Below, piece after piece: positions 18,849 to 27,535 of a DNA stretch of 64,000 bases. Below the pieces are notes generated by a model that saw nothing but the letters and a program-made list of their open reading frames with translations, was not told the origin of the DNA and searched no databases. The stretch lies in the NCBI RefSeq assembly GCF_014358015.1, contig NZ_JACONV010000001.1, positions 434,001-498,000 of the forward strand. The letters run 5' to 3'. The position numbers and the translations under genes were made by a program. The stretch is from Pseudomonas triticifolii. GTDB taxonomy: Bacteria; Pseudomonadota; Gammaproteobacteria; Pseudomonadales; Pseudomonadaceae. Within the stretch, counting starts at the first letter, position 1. Each line of letters starts with the position of its first letter.

Positions 18849-20336
18849 ATGGCCATGCCATTACTGCTCCAGGCTGAACACGTCGCCAAGGCCTATGCTG
18901 GCATCCCTGCCCTGCGCGACGGCCGTCTCTCACTGCGCGCAGGCAGTGTTCATGCACTGTGCGGCGGTAACGGCGCAGGCAAATCGACCTTCCTCAGCAT
19001 TCTGATGGGCATCACCCCGCGTGACGCCGGCACCATCCTGCTCAACGGCCATGCGGTGCAGTTCAATCGGCCGGGTGACGCGCTGGAGGCCGGGATCGCA
19101 ATGATCACTCAGGAGCTGGAACCCATCCCGCACATGACCGTGGCCGAGAACATCTGGCTGGGCCGCGAGCCACGTCGGGCGGGCTGTATTGTCGACACCC
19201 GCGAGCTGAACCGGCGCACGCGTGAACTGCTCGAAAGCCTGGAGTTCGATGTCGAGGCCACCAGCCCCATGCATCGCTTGAGCGTGGCGCAGATTCAACT
19301 GGTGGAAATCGCCAAGGCGTTCAGCCATGACTGCGAAGTCATGATCATGGATGAGCCCACTTCGGCCATTGGCGAGCGCGAGGCGCAGACGCTGTTCAAG
19401 GCGATTCGCCGCCTGACCGCCCGAGGCGCTGGCATCGTCTATGTCTCCCATCGCCTAAGCGAGCTGGCTCAGATTGCCGATGACTACACCATCTTCCGTG
19501 ACGGAGCGTTCGTCGAAACCGGGCGCATGGCCGATATTGATCGGGCGCATCTGGTCCGCGGCATCGTGGGTCAGGAACTGACGCGCATCGACCATAAAGT
19601 GGGCCGCGCATGCGCGGCCGAATGCTGCCTGAGCGTGGACGGCCTGAGTCGCAACGGCGAGTTCCACGACATCAGCCTGCAACTGCGTCAGGGCGAAATC
19701 CTCGGTATCTATGGCCTGATGGGCTCGGGGCGCAGCGAATTTCTCAATTGCATTTACGGGCTCACCACGCCGGACGCAGGCACAGTGACCCTGCAAGGCA
19801 AGCCCATGCCGGTCGGTCTGCCCAAGGCCACGATACGCGCCGGGATGTCGCTGGTGACCGAGGACCGCAAGGACAGTGGCCTGGTGCTCAGCAGCAGCAT
19901 CCTCTCCAACATCGCCCTGTCGGCTTACAAGCAGCTGTCGAGTTGGTCGCTGATCAATGCCCGCAAGGAAACCCGACTGGCCGAAGACATGGTCAAGCGC
20001 CTGCAGATCAAGACCACTTCACTTGACCTCCCCGTGGAATCCATGAGCGGCGGCAACCAGCAAAAGGTGGTGCTCGCCAAATGCCTGTCGACCGCGCCGA
20101 TCTGCCTGCTCTGCGACGAACCGACCCGGGGCATCGACGAAGGGGCCAAGCAGGAAATCTACCACCTGCTGGACCAGTTCGTGCGAGCCGGTGGCGCGGC
20201 CATCGTGGTGTCGTCCGAAGCGCCCGAATTGCTACGCCTGAGCGACCGGATCGCCGTGTTCAAGGCCGGGCAGCTGGTGACCATCAGCAGCGACACCGAC
20301 CTTTCCCAGGAAGCCCTGTTGAGTCTTGCCTCATGA
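18849..20336 (+). CDS. Sugar (ribose/tetritol-type) ABC transporter, tandem ATPase subunit (RbsA/EryE-like)
   Basis: A 495-residue tandem ABC ATPase of the carbohydrate uptake-2 class. The first half has GGNGAGKSTF, a variant signature LSVAQIQLVEIAK and MIMDEPTSAI. The second half has the degenerate Walker A GLMGSGRSEF, MSGGNQQKVVLAK and LLCDEPTRGID, the usual asymmetric pattern. ATG at 18849 follows CGAGG with an eight-base spacer; an upstream in-frame extension to 18696 has no site and no family similarity. It overlaps the permease gene by four bases (ATGA). With the permease and periplasmic protein downstream it makes a complete importer, probably for a polyol given the catabolic genes that follow. 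Confidence 0.92.
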   Translation: MAMPLLLQAEHVAKAYAGIPALRDGRLSLRAGSVHALCGGNGAGKSTFLSILMGITPRDAGTILLNGHAVQFNRPGDALEAGIAMITQELEPIPHMTVAENIWLGREPRRAGCIVDTRELNRRTRELLESLEFDVEATSPMHRLSVAQIQLVEIAKAFSHDCEVMIMDEPTSAIGEREAQTLFKAIRRLTARGAGIVYVSHRLSELAQIADDYTIFRDGAFVETGRMADIDRAHLVRGIVGQELTRIDHKVGRACAAECCLSVDGLSRNGEFHDISLQLRQGEILGIYGLMGSGRSEFLNCIYGLTTPDAGTVTLQGKPMPVGLPKATIRAGMSLVTEDRKDSGLVLSSSILSNIALSAYKQLSSWSLINARKETRLAEDMVKRLQIKTTSLDLPVESMSGGNQQKVVLAKCLSTAPICLLCDEPTRGIDEGAKQEIYHLLDQFVRAGGAAIVVSSEAPELLRLSDRIAVFKAGQLVTISSDTDLSQEALLSLAS

Positions 20337-21310
20337 ATGCCAAAACCATAACCGCCCCCGTTTCTGCCGCCCCTCGCAGCCGCCTGCGTCTTTCGCTGGA
20401 CCGCTTTGGCCTGCCACTGGTGTTCATTGTGCTGTGTATCGTGATGGCCTTTTCCAGCGAATACTTCATGACCTGGCGCAACTGGATGGACATCCTGCGC
20501 CAGACCTCCATCAACGGCATTCTTGCGGTGGGCATGACCTACGTGATCCTGACCAAGGGCATCGACCTGTCGGTCGGCTCGATTCTGGCGTTCGCCGGGC
20601 TGTGCAGCGCGCTGGTTGCCACCCAGGGTTACGGCTTGATGGCGGCCGTCAGTGCCGGGATGTTCGCCGGGGCGATGCTGGGTGTGGTCAACGGCTTCAT
20701 GGTCGCCAACCTCTCTATACCGCCTTTTGTCGCCACGCTGGGCATGCTCAGCATTGCGCGCGGCATGACCTTCATTCTCAACGACGGCAGCCCGGTCACC
20801 GACCTGCCCGAAGCCTATCTGGCGCTGGGCATCGGCAAGCTTGGCCCGATTGGCGTGCCCATCATCATCTTCGCGGTGGTTGCACTGATCTTCTGGATGG
20901 TGCTGCGCTACACCACGTACGGCCGCTATGTGTACGCCGTTGGCGGCAACGAGAAAAGTGCCCGCACCTCAGGCATCGGCGTACGCAAAGTGGTGTTTTC
21001 GGTGTACGTGGTGTCCGGGTTGCTCGCAGGCCTTGCCGGGGTGGTGCTGTCCGCCCGAACCACCTCCGCCCTGCCCCAGGCTGGTATGTCCTACGAGCTG
21101 GACGCCATCGCCGCGGTGGTCATCGGAGGCACAAGCCTGTCAGGCGGCACCGGCAGCATTGTCGGCACGCTGTTCGGTGCGTTGCTGATCGGGGTAATCA
21201 ACAACGGCCTGAACCTGCTCGGCGTCTCTTCCTATTACCAGCAGGTCGCCAAGGGCCTGATCATCGTGTTCGCAGTACTGATCGACGTGTGGCGCAAGAA
21301 AAAACGCTAA
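20333..21310 (+). CDS. Sugar (ribose/tetritol-type) ABC transporter permease (RbsC/EryF-like)
   Basis: A 325-residue inner-membrane permease of the carbohydrate uptake-2 class, with about eight to ten hydrophobic segments. Conserved family stretches include ILTKGIDLSVGS and VIGGTSLSGGTGSI, both hallmarks of RbsC-type permeases. The ATG overlaps the ATPase stop codon, indicating translational coupling, and the binding-protein gene follows after 52 bases with its own ribosome-binding site. Function as a homodimeric membrane channel of the importer is known for the family; the substrate is inferred from context. Confidence 0.92.
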   Translation: MNAKTITAPVSAAPRSRLRLSLDRFGLPLVFIVLCIVMAFSSEYFMTWRNWMDILRQTSINGILAVGMTYVILTKGIDLSVGSILAFAGLCSALVATQGYGLMAAVSAGMFAGAMLGVVNGFMVANLSIPPFVATLGMLSIARGMTFILNDGSPVTDLPEAYLALGIGKLGPIGVPIIIFAVVALIFWMVLRYTTYGRYVYAVGGNEKSARTSGIGVRKVVFSVYVVSGLLAGLAGVVLSARTTSALPQAGMSYELDAIAAVVIGGTSLSGGTGSIVGTLFGALLIGVINNGLNLLGVSSYYQQVAKGLIIVFAVLIDVWRKKKR

Positions 21311-21362
21311 TCGCTTTTCCTCTGAATGAACGACTGACTACAACAATAACGGAGTTCTCATC

Positions 21363-22373
21363 ATGAAATTCGGCACTTCCCTGGCCGCTGTCGCGGCGCT
21401 CACCCTGCTGGCCAGCAGCATCACCCTGGCGGCAGATGGCAAGACCTACAAGATCGGCGCTGCCGTCTACGGACTCAAGGGCCAGTTCATGCAGAACTGG
21501 GTGCGTGAGCTCAAGCAGCACCCGGCAGTCAAGAACGGCACCGTGCAGATCACCGTGTTCGACGGTAACTATGACGCGCTGACCCAGAACAACCAGATCG
21601 AAACCATGATCACCCAGCGCTATGACGCGATTATCTTCGTGCCCATCGACACCAAGGCAGGGATCGGCACCGTGGCCCGCGCCATGGCCGAAGATATCCC
21701 GGTCATTGCCTCCAATACTCGCGTGGCCAGCGCCACGGTGCCCTATGTCGGCAACGACGACGTCGAGGGTGGGCGACTGCAGGCCCAGGCCATGGTCGAC
21801 AAGCTCAAAGGCAAAGGCAATGTCGTGATCATTCAGGGGCCGATTGGCCAGTCCGCCCAGATTGATCGTGAAAAGGGCGAGATGGAAGTCCTGAAGAAAC
21901 ACCCTGACATCAAGATCATCGAGATGAAGACCGCCAACTGGTCACGCGCCGAAGCCCTGGCCCTGACGGAAGACTGGCTCAACGCGCACCCTAATGGCGG
22001 CATCTCCGGCATCATCGCGCAAAACGACGACATGGCCCTCGGCGCGCTGCAAGCGGTCAAATCCCGTGGCCTGACGCCTGCCGAAGTCCCTGTCACCTCT
22101 ATCGACGGCATGCCGGATGCGATTCAGGCAGCCAAGAAAAACGAAGTAACGACCTTCCTTCAGGACGCTCAGGCCCAATCCCAAGGTGCACTGGACGTTG
22201 CCCTGCGCGCCCTCGCAGGCAAGGACTACAAGCCACAATCCGTCATTTGGGCGCGCTACGCCAAAGACGTGAAATGGGGTGACGGGACAGACAAGAACTA
22301 CATCCTGCCGTGGGTGCCGGTGACGGACGCCAACGCCGATGCGCTTTACCAGCAGGTGAGTGGCGGGAAGTAG
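21363..22373 (+). CDS. Sugar/polyol ABC transporter periplasmic binding protein (RbsB/EryG-like)
   Basis: A 336-residue type I periplasmic binding protein. It has a clear signal peptide (MKFGTSLAAVAALTLLASS, cleavage probably after LAA near residue 24) and the Peripla_BP_4 pattern: NNQIETMITQRYDAIIFVPID, GNDDVEGGRLQAQAM and IIAQNDDMALGALQA. GGAG lies nine bases before ATG. It would capture the ligand and deliver it to the permease encoded just upstream. The catabolic genes that follow the REPIN downstream suggest erythritol or threitol. A REPIN hairpin directly follows the gene, a common place for 3' protection of abundant binding-protein transcripts. Confidence 0.92.
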   Translation: MKFGTSLAAVAALTLLASSITLAADGKTYKIGAAVYGLKGQFMQNWVRELKQHPAVKNGTVQITVFDGNYDALTQNNQIETMITQRYDAIIFVPIDTKAGIGTVARAMAEDIPVIASNTRVASATVPYVGNDDVEGGRLQAQAMVDKLKGKGNVVIIQGPIGQSAQIDREKGEMEVLKKHPDIKIIEMKTANWSRAEALALTEDWLNAHPNGGISGIIAQNDDMALGALQAVKSRGLTPAEVPVTSIDGMPDAIQAAKKNEVTTFLQDAQAQSQGALDVALRALAGKDYKPQSVIWARYAKDVKWGDGTDKNYILPWVPVTDANADALYQQVSGGK

Positions 22374-22420
22374 CTTCCCTGATGGCAGCCAAAACCTGAG
22401 AGCCTGACTGGATGCAAAAC

Positions 22421-22510
22421 CTGTGGGAGGCGGCTTGCCGGCGATGGCGTCAGCTCAGTCTCTGATGTGCAGCATCAAAAAACGCATCGCCGGCAAGCCG
22501 CCTCCCACAG
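22421..22510. repeat. REPIN: two inverted 26-bp REP sequences
   Basis: The 26 bases at 22421-22446 (CTGTGGGAGGCGGCTTGCCG, then GCGATG) are exactly repeated in inverse orientation at 22485-22510, separated by 38 bases. This is the REPIN arrangement known from Pseudomonas, mobilised by RAYT transposases that are not in this window. Transcribed, it forms a long hairpin between the binding-protein gene and the SDR gene, and could act as a processing or attenuation site. Confidence 0.85.
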
Positions 22511-22605
22511 TCCGTTGGCTGCGACAAGATGTGTGTCTAGCCATGAGTAGTCGGTGTGACAACGAGCATAGGCAGATACCCCCCCAAAACACAGGAGTCA
22601 TGTTC

Positions 22606-23361
22606 ATGTCTGGATTCTGGAATCAGGCCTTCGACCTTACCGGCAAGTGCGCGGTGATCACTGGCGGAGCCGCCGGGATCGGTCTGGCCTGTGCCAGCCT
22701 GCTGGTCGAGCGCGGCGCGCGGGTTGCGCTGCTTGACCGAGACCCTGCGGTGGTCGATGTCGCTGCGAGCCTTGGCGACGGGCACATCGGTCTCGCCGTG
22801 GACCTGCGCCAGCTCGATCAGGTGCAGCGCAGCATCGACAGTGTATTTGAGCACTTCAAGCGGCTGGACTACCTGATCAACAGCGCAGGCGTTGCGTTGC
22901 TGGACAAGGCTGCCGACGTCACAGAAGACGCATGGGACACCACGCTGGACATCAACCTGAAGGCCAGCTTTTTCGTGGCACAGGCTTGCGCCCGACACAT
23001 GCTCGCTCAAGGCAGCGGGCGCATCGTCAACCTGGCGTCGCAGGCCGCGGTCATTGGCCTGGATCGCCACGTCGCCTATTGCGCCAGCAAGGCTGCAGTG
23101 GTCGGCATGACCAAGGTGCTGGCCATGGAATGGGCGCCACACATTACCGTCAATGCCATCTCCCCCACCATCGTCGAGACCGCACTGGGCAAAAAAGCCT
23201 GGGCCGGCGAGCTGGGTGAAAAGGCCAAATTGCAGATTCCGGCGGGCCGCTTCGCCCAGCCGGAGGAAATCGCTGCGCTGGCGCTGTACCTGCTCAGCGA
23301 TGTCGCCAGCATGATCACCGGAGAAAACGTGGTGATCGATGGCGGCTACAGCATTCAGTAA
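22606..23361 (+). CDS. Short-chain dehydrogenase, candidate D-threitol dehydrogenase
   Basis: A 251-residue classical SDR: Rossmann motif TGGAAGIG (about 18-25), NSAG, catalytic Ser in NLAS and YCASK. The last residues give the usual VVIDGGYS end. Two ATGs are possible; the second (22606) lies eight bases after AGGAG and is preferred over 22600, which is only two bases from it. It reads with the zinc dehydrogenase and kinase genes downstream, 27 bases apart. Mycobacterial tetritol loci encode an SDR that oxidises D-threitol to D-erythrulose, and this protein resembles that type; sorbitol or other polyols remain possible. Confidence 0.8.
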   Translation: MSGFWNQAFDLTGKCAVITGGAAGIGLACASLLVERGARVALLDRDPAVVDVAASLGDGHIGLAVDLRQLDQVQRSIDSVFEHFKRLDYLINSAGVALLDKAADVTEDAWDTTLDINLKASFFVAQACARHMLAQGSGRIVNLASQAAVIGLDRHVAYCASKAAVVGMTKVLAMEWAPHITVNAISPTIVETALGKKAWAGELGEKAKLQIPAGRFAQPEEIAALALYLLSDVASMITGENVVIDGGYSIQ

Positions 23362-23388
23362 CTCACTTTCTGTCGCGAGGTTTTCGTC

Positions 23389-24504
23389 ATGTCCACCGTT
23401 ACCGAACGCACTGCCGAGCAACTCTCACCTGTGATCCCCGCCACCATGCAGGCCGTGGTCTGTTATGGCCCGGAAGATTATCGCCTTGAAACCGTGGACG
23501 TCCCGACGCCCGGTCCGGACGAGATTCTGACCAAGGTCGAGCTGTGCGGGATCTGCATGGGCGACATCAAGACCTACCGCGGCGCGCCCTCGTTCTGGGG
23601 CGATGCCGAGCAGCCCCGCTACGTCAAACCACCGATGATCCCCGGCCACGAGTTCGTCTGCCGTGTGGTTGCCTTGGGTCCTGGCGCAGAAAAACGCGGC
23701 GTGAAGGTCGGCGACCGGGTGATTTCTGAACAGATCGTGCCGTGCTGGGGCTGCCGTTTCTGCAACCACGGTCAGTACTGGATGTGCCAGAAGCACGACC
23801 TGTACGGTTTCCAGAATAACGTTCAGGGTGCCATGGCCCAGTACATGATCTTCACCAAGGAAGGCATCATTCATAAAGTGCCCGATTCCATTGCGCCGGA
23901 TGAAGCGATTCTGATCGAGCCGCTGGCGTGCTCGCTGCACGCGGCAGAACGCGCCAATGTCGATTTTGATGATGTAGTGGTGGTGGCCGGGGCGGGTACG
24001 CTGGGCCTGGGCATCATTGGCGCAGTTCGCATGCGCAACCCGAAAAAGCTGATCGTGCTGGACATGAAACCCGAGCGTGCCGCCCTCGCCCTGCGCATGG
24101 GTGCCGACGAAGTCTGGAACCCGGCCGAAGTGGATGTGCTGACCAAGATTCGGGACATCACCGAAGGCTACGGCTGTGACATCTATATAGAAGCCACCGG
24201 ACACCACAAGGCGGTCAATCAGGGCCTGGCGATGCTGCGCAAGCTGGGGCGTTTCGTTGAATTCAGTGTGTTCAACGACGAAGCCACGGTAGATTGGTCG
24301 ATCATCGGTGACCGCAAGGAACTGGACGTGCTGGGCTCACATCTGGGGCCATACATGTACCCACGCGCCATTGATTTCATTGGCAACCGCAAGATCGACA
24401 TGCGCGACGTGGTGACTCACAAGTTCGCCCTCGCCGACTTCAAGGAAGCCTTTGCCGTGATGGAACGCGGCGACAAGTCGCTGAAAGTCGTACTGGAACC
24501 CTGA
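23389..24504 (+). CDS. Zinc-dependent medium-chain dehydrogenase, candidate erythritol/L-threitol dehydrogenase
   Basis: A 371-residue zinc MDR. Catalytic zinc ligands are in CGICMGD and GHEF; the structural zinc lobe has four cysteines in CWGCRFCNHGQYWMC. The NAD-binding Rossmann turn is VAGAGTLGLG. The N-terminal half, including the inserted segment with SFWGDAEQPRY, is characteristic of the erythritol/L-threitol dehydrogenase group, which makes erythrulose. GAGG sits eight bases upstream of ATG. Position between the SDR and the DhaK/DhaL kinase fits a polyol-to-ketose step. The exact stereoisomer cannot be told from sequence. Confidence 0.85.
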   Translation: MSTVTERTAEQLSPVIPATMQAVVCYGPEDYRLETVDVPTPGPDEILTKVELCGICMGDIKTYRGAPSFWGDAEQPRYVKPPMIPGHEFVCRVVALGPGAEKRGVKVGDRVISEQIVPCWGCRFCNHGQYWMCQKHDLYGFQNNVQGAMAQYMIFTKEGIIHKVPDSIAPDEAILIEPLACSLHAAERANVDFDDVVVVAGAGTLGLGIIGAVRMRNPKKLIVLDMKPERAALALRMGADEVWNPAEVDVLTKIRDITEGYGCDIYIEATGHHKAVNQGLAMLRKLGRFVEFSVFNDEATVDWSIIGDRKELDVLGSHLGPYMYPRAIDFIGNRKIDMRDVVTHKFALADFKEAFAVMERGDKSLKVVLEP

Positions 24505-24544
24505 TACGCACTCTCCTTATAAAAAGAACACAGGACACCGCGTT

Positions 24545-25546
24545 ATGAATCGAGTCATCAACGATCCGGACCAAGTGGTCGAAGACATGCTGCGCGGCAT
24601 TCTGGTTGCGCACCCCGAGCTGTCGCAAAGCGACACTAACCCCAGGGTCATCCGTAAAACCAGGCCCTCACCACAAGGCCAGGTGGGGATCGTAACGGGC
24701 GGTGGTTCAGGTCACGAGCCCGCCTTTCTGGGCTATGTCGGCCCAGGCCTGGTGGATGCGGTCGCGGTGGGCGAAATCTTCTCTTCACCGACCGCCAAAA
24801 GCTTTTTCGACGCCTTCCGCGCAGCCGATCACGGTGCGGGCGTGGCCTGCCTGTATGGCAACTACGCAGGCGACAACATGAACGTGAAGCTGGCGATGAA
24901 AATGGCCGCCAGCAAGGATTTGCAGATTCGCACCGTTGTCGCCAACGACGACGTGGCCTCGGCCCCGAAAGCCGACATTGCCAAACGTCGCGGGGTGGCC
25001 GGGGAAATATTCATGTGGAAAACCGGCGGCGCGGCTGCGGCGCTGGGCTACGACCTGGACGGCGTGATCCGCGTTGCGCAAAAAGCCGTCGACCAGTGCC
25101 GCTCCATCGGCATCGGCCTGACGCCTTGCACCATCGCAGCCGTCGGCAAGCCCAACTTCCAGATCCCGGACGGCCAGATGGAGTTGGGTATCGGCCACCA
25201 CGGCGAGCCGGGCATTGAAGTCATTCCCATCGAATCCGCGGCAGCGATGGCTGAACGCATGCTGGCACCAATACTCGCTGACCGGGATTTCGGCCGTGAC
25301 GATAGCGTCGTGGTGCTGGTTTCGGGCCTCGGCGCAACCCCCGTCATGGAGCTGTACATCTTTTACGCCGAAGTGGAGCGCCAGCTCGGCGCCCTTGGCT
25401 TGAATATTCATCGCTGCTACGTCGGCAACTACTTCACGTCACTGGAAATGATGGGCGTGACCCTGACCCTGCTGGGTCTGGACGCCGAGCTGAAAACCCT
25501 GATCGACCACCCTTGCCGCTCCATCGGCATGACCCAGGCGGAGTGA
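24545..25546 (+). CDS. dhaK: DhaK-type kinase substrate-binding subunit, candidate erythrulose kinase
   Basis: A 333-residue DhaK domain protein. GGGSGHEPAF near residue 57, and GIGHHGEPGI with the His (218-219) that in E. coli DhaK covalently binds dihydroxyacetone as a hemiaminal. It begins MNRVINDPDQVVEDML, the usual DhaK N terminus. It pairs with DhaL encoded three bases downstream. No DhaM/PTS gene is present here, so the phosphoryl donor may be ATP, or DhaM may be elsewhere. In tetritol pathways homologous kinases phosphorylate D- or L-erythrulose. This is a split K/L arrangement, unlike the fused single-chain kinases. Confidence 0.9.
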   Translation: MNRVINDPDQVVEDMLRGILVAHPELSQSDTNPRVIRKTRPSPQGQVGIVTGGGSGHEPAFLGYVGPGLVDAVAVGEIFSSPTAKSFFDAFRAADHGAGVACLYGNYAGDNMNVKLAMKMAASKDLQIRTVVANDDVASAPKADIAKRRGVAGEIFMWKTGGAAAALGYDLDGVIRVAQKAVDQCRSIGIGLTPCTIAAVGKPNFQIPDGQMELGIGHHGEPGIEVIPIESAAAMAERMLAPILADRDFGRDDSVVVLVSGLGATPVMELYIFYAEVERQLGALGLNIHRCYVGNYFTSLEMMGVTLTLLGLDAELKTLIDHPCRSIGMTQAE

Positions 25547-25549
25547 ACC

Positions 25550-26194
25550 ATGAGCCAGCATTTTTCCTCTCGTGATGGCAGCGCCATCGTCACCGACCTG
25601 GTCACCGTGATCGTGGCCAACCGCGAGTACCTCAGTGAAGTCGATGGTGCCATCGGCGACGGCGACCACGGCATCAACATGGCCAAGGGGTTCGCCCACT
25701 GCGGGCGCAGCATCGAAGGCCGCCAACTGACCCTCGCCGAGGCGCTCGATGAGCTGACACTCAGCCTGATGGAAGGCATCGGCGGTTCCATGGGGCCACT
25801 GTATGGCAGCCTGTTCATCGGCATGGCCGACGAAGTGCGCGGCAGTGAACAGATCGACGCAAGCGCCTTCGCCCACTTGCTGCGCGGTGGCCTGACGTCA
25901 TTGCAGGACATTACCGAAGCCGGTGTGGGCGACAAGTGCCTGATGGATACCTTGATTCCGGCGGTTGAGGCCTTCGAACAGGCCCATGCCTCAGGCGCTT
26001 CGTTCAACGACGCGCTGGACGCCATGAAACGCGCTGCCTCTCAAGGGCGTGACTCGACCAGGGATCTGATGGCAAAAATCGGTCGTGCCAGCCGCTTGGG
26101 CGAACGCTCGATCGGTGTACTGGACGCCGGCGCGGTATCGTGCTGCCTGATACTGACCCGACTGGCGGATTCGGTGCAGCCCAGGCTGGTCTGA
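25550..26194 (+). CDS. dhaL: DhaL-type kinase nucleotide-binding subunit
   Basis: A 214-residue DhaL domain protein. The Mg-nucleotide-binding loop GDGDHGINM is near residue 40, followed by GGSMGPLYG and GVGDKCLMDTLIPA, all diagnostic of DhaL. It contributes the nucleotide site to the DhaK-L kinase, phosphorylating the bound ketose on its terminal carbon. Three bases separate it from dhaK, so the pair is co-translated. It is the last gene of the locus; the next gene runs in the opposite direction. Confidence 0.9.
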   Translation: MSQHFSSRDGSAIVTDLVTVIVANREYLSEVDGAIGDGDHGINMAKGFAHCGRSIEGRQLTLAEALDELTLSLMEGIGGSMGPLYGSLFIGMADEVRGSEQIDASAFAHLLRGGLTSLQDITEAGVGDKCLMDTLIPAVEAFEQAHASGASFNDALDAMKRAASQGRDSTRDLMAKIGRASRLGERSIGVLDAGAVSCCLILTRLADSVQPRLV

Positions 26195-26245
26195 CGCTGA
26201 AACCTGATCAGGCTTTACACATGGCTGAGACAGGCAGCACCGCTG

Positions 26246-27043
26246 TCATGCAAACGCGAACGGCCCTTCAAAGGTTCCGACCGGAACCCAGTGAGTGATG
26301 AGGCCGTTTTCAGGCGTCCAGTGATGCAGCAGCAATGCAGGCGGTTCCAGGTAGGACGCCTCTTTGGCGTCTGCGCGAAGCTGCAAGGCAATGGCAGTGG
26401 TCGTGCTGGGTGCCGTGCACAGCAGCGTTCCGCCAAAGCGCAGTTGCATGAACCGATGAATATGCCCGCAGACGATGCGCTCCACGGCCGGGTATCTGGA
26501 CACCACTTCGGCCAGGCGCTCGCCCCTCTCGCACCGATAGTCATCGATATAAGGAATGCCGCTGGAAAACGGCGGCTGGTGCATCATGATCAGGGTCGGC
26601 TTGTCGGGCTCCAGCGCGAGCGTGCGCTCCAGCCACTGGGTCGCGGCATCGCTCATGTCGCCGTGATGCTGCTCAGGCACGCTGATATCCAGGCCGATGA
26701 TACGCACCGGCTCAGGCCCTGAATAAACAAAGTGGCAGCTTTGATCATCATCGAAATAGGTATGCTCGGGAAACGCACGACGCAGATTCTCGCGATGATC
26801 GTGGTTGCCAGGAATCAGCATCAGCCTGGCTTTGAGCGGCTTGAGCAGCTCCCGCGCCATTGCGTATTCATCAGGGTGGCCCTCGTCCACCAGATCACCG
26901 CTGAACAGTATCAGGTCAGGCGCAGGGTCCAGCCTGTTCAACTGATCGACCGCCGCTGCGAGCATCGCATTGGAATCGACTACGCCTTGATACAGCTGGC
27001 CGCGGGGCCTCACGTGAGCATCGGAAATTTGCGCAATCAGCAC
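26246..27043 (-). CDS. Calcineurin-like metallophosphoesterase, GpdQ-type phosphodiesterase
   Basis: A 265-residue binuclear metallophosphoesterase with the full ligand set: DAH (residues 8-10), SGDLVDEG, PGNHDHRE, MMHQPP and GHIHRF. The pattern and length match GpdQ, a glycerophosphodiesterase, and the related cyclic-nucleotide phosphodiesterases (CpdA); the N-terminal MLIAQISDAHVRPRG strongly resembles GpdQ. The GTG start has GGAGG six bases upstream. Possible substrates are glycerophosphodiesters or cAMP. It is a single gene, convergent with dhaL. Confidence 0.85.
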   Translation of the reverse strand: MLIAQISDAHVRPRGQLYQGVVDSNAMLAAAVDQLNRLDPAPDLILFSGDLVDEGHPDEYAMARELLKPLKARLMLIPGNHDHRENLRRAFPEHTYFDDDQSCHFVYSGPEPVRIIGLDISVPEQHHGDMSDAATQWLERTLALEPDKPTLIMMHQPPFSSGIPYIDDYRCERGERLAEVVSRYPAVERIVCGHIHRFMQLRFGGTLLCTAPSTTTAIALQLRADAKEASYLEPPALLLHHWTPENGLITHWVPVGTFEGPFAFA

Positions 27044-27081
27044 CCTTCACCTCCTTGATCATGATGACGCCCGCCAGGCTA

Positions 27082-27300
27082 TCAGTCCTGCGCGCCCGCC
27101 TCAGGATAAACCGGCTCTCCCAGGTTAAGCATCAAGCGATTGGTCAGTTGCTCGAAGCGTTGCGCATGCACCGACGCGCAGTACACGCAGCGGTTGATGC
27201 GCGACACCACGGTGCTGGCCAGCTCCCGCTCAGCGCGCGACAAGCCGCCCGGTGCGTACATGATGGCGTTGAAGGCTTGCAAAGGCTTGCGCACGCTGGC
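27082..27300 (-). pseudogene. Remnant of an AhpD-like (carboxymuconolactone decarboxylase family) peroxidase
   Basis: The frame encodes a fragment running from roughly KPLQAFNAIMYAPGG to RAERELASTVVSRINRC, then CVYCASVHAQRFEQL, the AhpD-family CxxC-x3-H core, and stops soon after. Family members run about 180-200 residues, so both ends are missing. Its upstream edge lies inside a truncated LysR gene read in another frame, so a deletion seems to have joined the two. No start or ribosome-binding site of its own is visible. Not expected to be functional. Confidence 0.65.
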
Positions 27301-27535
27301 GAATGTTGCGAATGCCCAGCAGCGCACTCTCTACCTCGCCATACATCATGAAGGCTTTGTGCGTGGGCGTGACTTTCGGGCCGCTGCGCTCAAACAACGC
27401 GAAACCCAGTTCCTGCTCAAGCTCCTGGATCACCCGGGTGACCGAAGGTTGCGAGCGACCCAGCATTTTGTCAGCGGCCGTGACGCTGCCTGCCGACATC
27501 ACTGCCGCAAAGGCTTCAAGCTGACGCAAATCCAT
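27285..27535 (-). pseudogene. LysR-type regulator, N-terminal remnant
   Basis: Starts MDLRQLEAFAAVMSAGSVTAA and keeps the whole LysR helix-turn-helix (RSQPSVTRVIQELEQELG, then LFERSGPKVTPT) for about 80 residues. It then changes into a few unrelated residues and a stop. Normal LysR proteins are near 300 residues, so the ligand-binding domain is lost. It is fused by deletion to the AhpD-like remnant on the same strand. A short DNA-binding peptide could still be made. Confidence 0.7.

Noticed and set aside
20081..20332. N-terminal extension of the ABC permease frame to 20081
   Set aside because: It lies inside the ATPase gene; the ATGA overlap at 20333 fixes the real start.
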